Assembly (NCBI GenBank): GCA_905206455.1
Contig: CAJLHL010000058.1
Location: forward strand, 1-14,952
Origin: an uncultured Eubacteriales bacterium
Lineage (GTDB): Bacteria > Bacillota > Clostridia > Peptostreptococcales > Anaerovoracaceae
Reading direction: 5' to 3'
Length of the DNA: 14,952 nucleotides
Under the pieces are notes generated by a model. The model searched no databases. It was not told the DNA's origin and worked only from the letters and a program-made list of their open reading frames with translations. The translations under genes were made by a program, and so were the position numbers. Positions 14,130-14,952 of the stretch are shown here, in pieces. Each line of letters starts with the position of its first letter. Positions within the stretch are counted from its first letter, which is position 1.

Positions 14130-14774
14130 ATGAAAATTTTCATTGATACAGCTAATGTAGAAGAGATCAAAGAAGCCGCATCCTGGGGAATATTGTCCGG
14201 GGTAACTACAAATCCGAGTCTGATTGCAAAAGAAGGCAGAGAATTTAAAACAGTCGTAAGAGAAATCACCGATATCGTGGACGGTTCCATCAGCGCCGAA
14301 GTTCTTTCGGAGGATGCGGAAGGGATGATTTCAGAAGGCCGGGAACTGGCGAAAATCCATTCTAATATTACGATTAAAATTCCGATGACCCAGGAAGGGC
14401 TGAAAGCTGTAAATATTCTGTCAAAAGAAGGAATCAGGACAAATGTGACATTGGTTTTTTCGGCGGTTCAGGCGCTTTTAGCAGCTCGCGCAGGGGCGTC
14501 CTATGTCAGTCCGTTTGTAGGACGTCTGGATGACGTCGGAAACGAGGGGATACAGGTGATCAAAGATATCGTAGCTATTTTCGCGATTCACGACATCGGT
14601 ACGGAGATTATCGCAGCCAGCATTCGAACCCCTATGCACGTGCTGGAATGTGCTGTTGCAGGGGCGGATATAGCGACGGTGCCGTTCAGCGTTTTGAAAA
14701 AGATGTTTCATCATCCGCTGACCGATAAAGGTATCGAGCAATTTAAAAAAGACTGGGAAAATGCGGTTACATAG
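14130..14774 (+). CDS. tal: Transaldolase, small TalC/FSA-like family
   Basis: This enzyme moves a dihydroxyacetone unit between sugar phosphates in the non-oxidative pentose phosphate pathway, through a Schiff base. The 214 residues fit the small decameric subfamily. FIDTANVEEI (4-13), GVTTNPSLI (24-32) and ITIKIPMT with Schiff-base Lys83 are present, and GADIATVPFSVLKKMFHHPLTD lies near the C-terminus. Glu57 (ISAEVLS) and Phe129 (YVSPFVGR) stand where E. coli fructose-6-phosphate aldolase has Gln59 and Tyr131. This favours true transaldolase over the aldolase. An almost perfect AAAGGAGG 9 bases before the ATG supports the start. No terminator follows it in the window. Confidence 0.93.
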   Translation: MKIFIDTANVEEIKEAASWGILSGVTTNPSLIAKEGREFKTVVREITDIVDGSISAEVLSEDAEGMISEGRELAKIHSNITIKIPMTQEGLKAVNILSKEGIRTNVTLVFSAVQALLAARAGASYVSPFVGRLDDVGNEGIQVIKDIVAIFAIHDIGTEIIAASIRTPMHVLECAVAGADIATVPFSVLKKMFHHPLTDKGIEQFKKDWENAVT

Positions 14775-14801
14775 TTCTTAACAAAAAATGATGGAAATTA
14801 G

Positions 14802-14830
14802 TTGACAGGTAATAGTATGGAAGATAAAAT
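14802..14830 (+). promoter_or_regulatory. Strong promoter pointing out of the right edge
   Basis: A perfect TTGACA (14802-14807), 17 bases and TAAAAT (14825-14830) give a near-consensus sigma-A promoter. Just after the predicted start, CTGTAT (14838-14843) and ATACAG (14854-14859) form a 6-base-pair hairpin. The gene it drives lies beyond the window. Confidence 0.75.
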
Positions 14831-14920
14831 AAAGTAGCTGTATATTAATTGAAATACAGGAAATCGTCGGAAGAGTCCGGTGAATGGAAAGAAAAATGAA
14901 CGAAGAGAAGAAAAAAGATA

Positions 14921-14949
14921 TTGACAAGGCTGAAACAGCGTGTTAATAT
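14921..14949 (+). promoter_or_regulatory. Second tandem promoter at the right edge
   Basis: TTGACA (14921-14926), 17 bases and TAATAT (14944-14949, 4 of 6 consensus) lie 119 bases beyond the first promoter and point the same way. Tandem strong promoters often precede stable RNA or highly expressed genes, but the target is outside the window. Confidence 0.55.
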
Positions 14950-14952
14950 AAA

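Noticed and set aside
14130..14774. Fructose-6-phosphate aldolase (FSA) identity
   Set aside because: Glu57 and Phe129 replace the Gln and Tyr that mark FSA; transaldolase is the better call.
14888..14947. Short ORF of about 19 codons at the right edge
   Set aside because: There is no RBS, the composition is highly charged, and it overlaps a promoter-like sequence.
1..14952. Mobile elements, CRISPR arrays, tRNA or rRNA genes
   Set aside because: No transposase, integrase, regularly spaced repeats, or tRNA/rRNA sequence was seen on either strand.

Overview
The window looks like chromosomal DNA from an anaerobic member of the Clostridia (Bacillota). The reasons are strong GGAGG-type ribosome binding sites, lipoprotein signal peptides, compact one-strand operons separated by stem-loop/U-tract terminators, moderate GC content by eye, and a fermentative gene set (iron-dependent alcohol dehydrogenase, aldehyde dehydrogenase, glutamate dehydrogenase). 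I cannot name the species. No mobile element, phage gene, CRISPR array, tRNA or rRNA was recognised.

Left part, minus strand (1-3184): three genes read leftward from a good promoter near 3252-3279. They are a small protein resembling the SCP2 lipid-carrier fold, an iron-containing alcohol dehydrogenase and a class-3-like aldehyde dehydrogenase, the last cut by the window edge. The two enzymes together would interconvert an alcohol, its aldehyde and the acid. A divergent promoter, whose -35 box overlaps the first, drives a YetF/DUF421 membrane protein (3424-4125), with a possible 14-codon leader ORF before it.

Centre-left, plus strand (4395-8991): after two strong terminators comes a four-gene cluster. 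It holds an MBOAT O-acyltransferase, a secreted AlgJ/AlgX-like DHHW (SGNH) protein, a lipoprotein of unknown function and an EamA/DMT transporter. The first two form the usual pair that moves acyl groups across the membrane onto an extracellular polymer. The other two are tightly linked but of unknown role.

Centre-right, plus strand (9037-12175): a strong promoter and a short structured, terminated leader precede a three-gene ABC importer (lipoprotein binding protein, permease, ATPase) of the family often annotated as tryptophan/tyrosine uptake. A second terminator-like hairpin separates the binding protein gene from the permease gene. A strong terminator ends the operon.

Right part, plus strand (12339-14952): NADP-type glutamate dehydrogenase with its own promoter and a leader hairpin; a roughly 330-base gap with an inverted repeat and a terminator; a small transaldolase; and, at the right edge, two strong promoter-like sequences pointing out of the window.

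Most of the window is ordinary metabolism and transport. The observations most worth following are the leader RNA before the ABC operon, the leader ORF before the YetF gene, the lipid-carrier-like protein linked to alcohol/aldehyde oxidation, and the structured gap after gdhA. I did not find clear evidence of a wholly new system.
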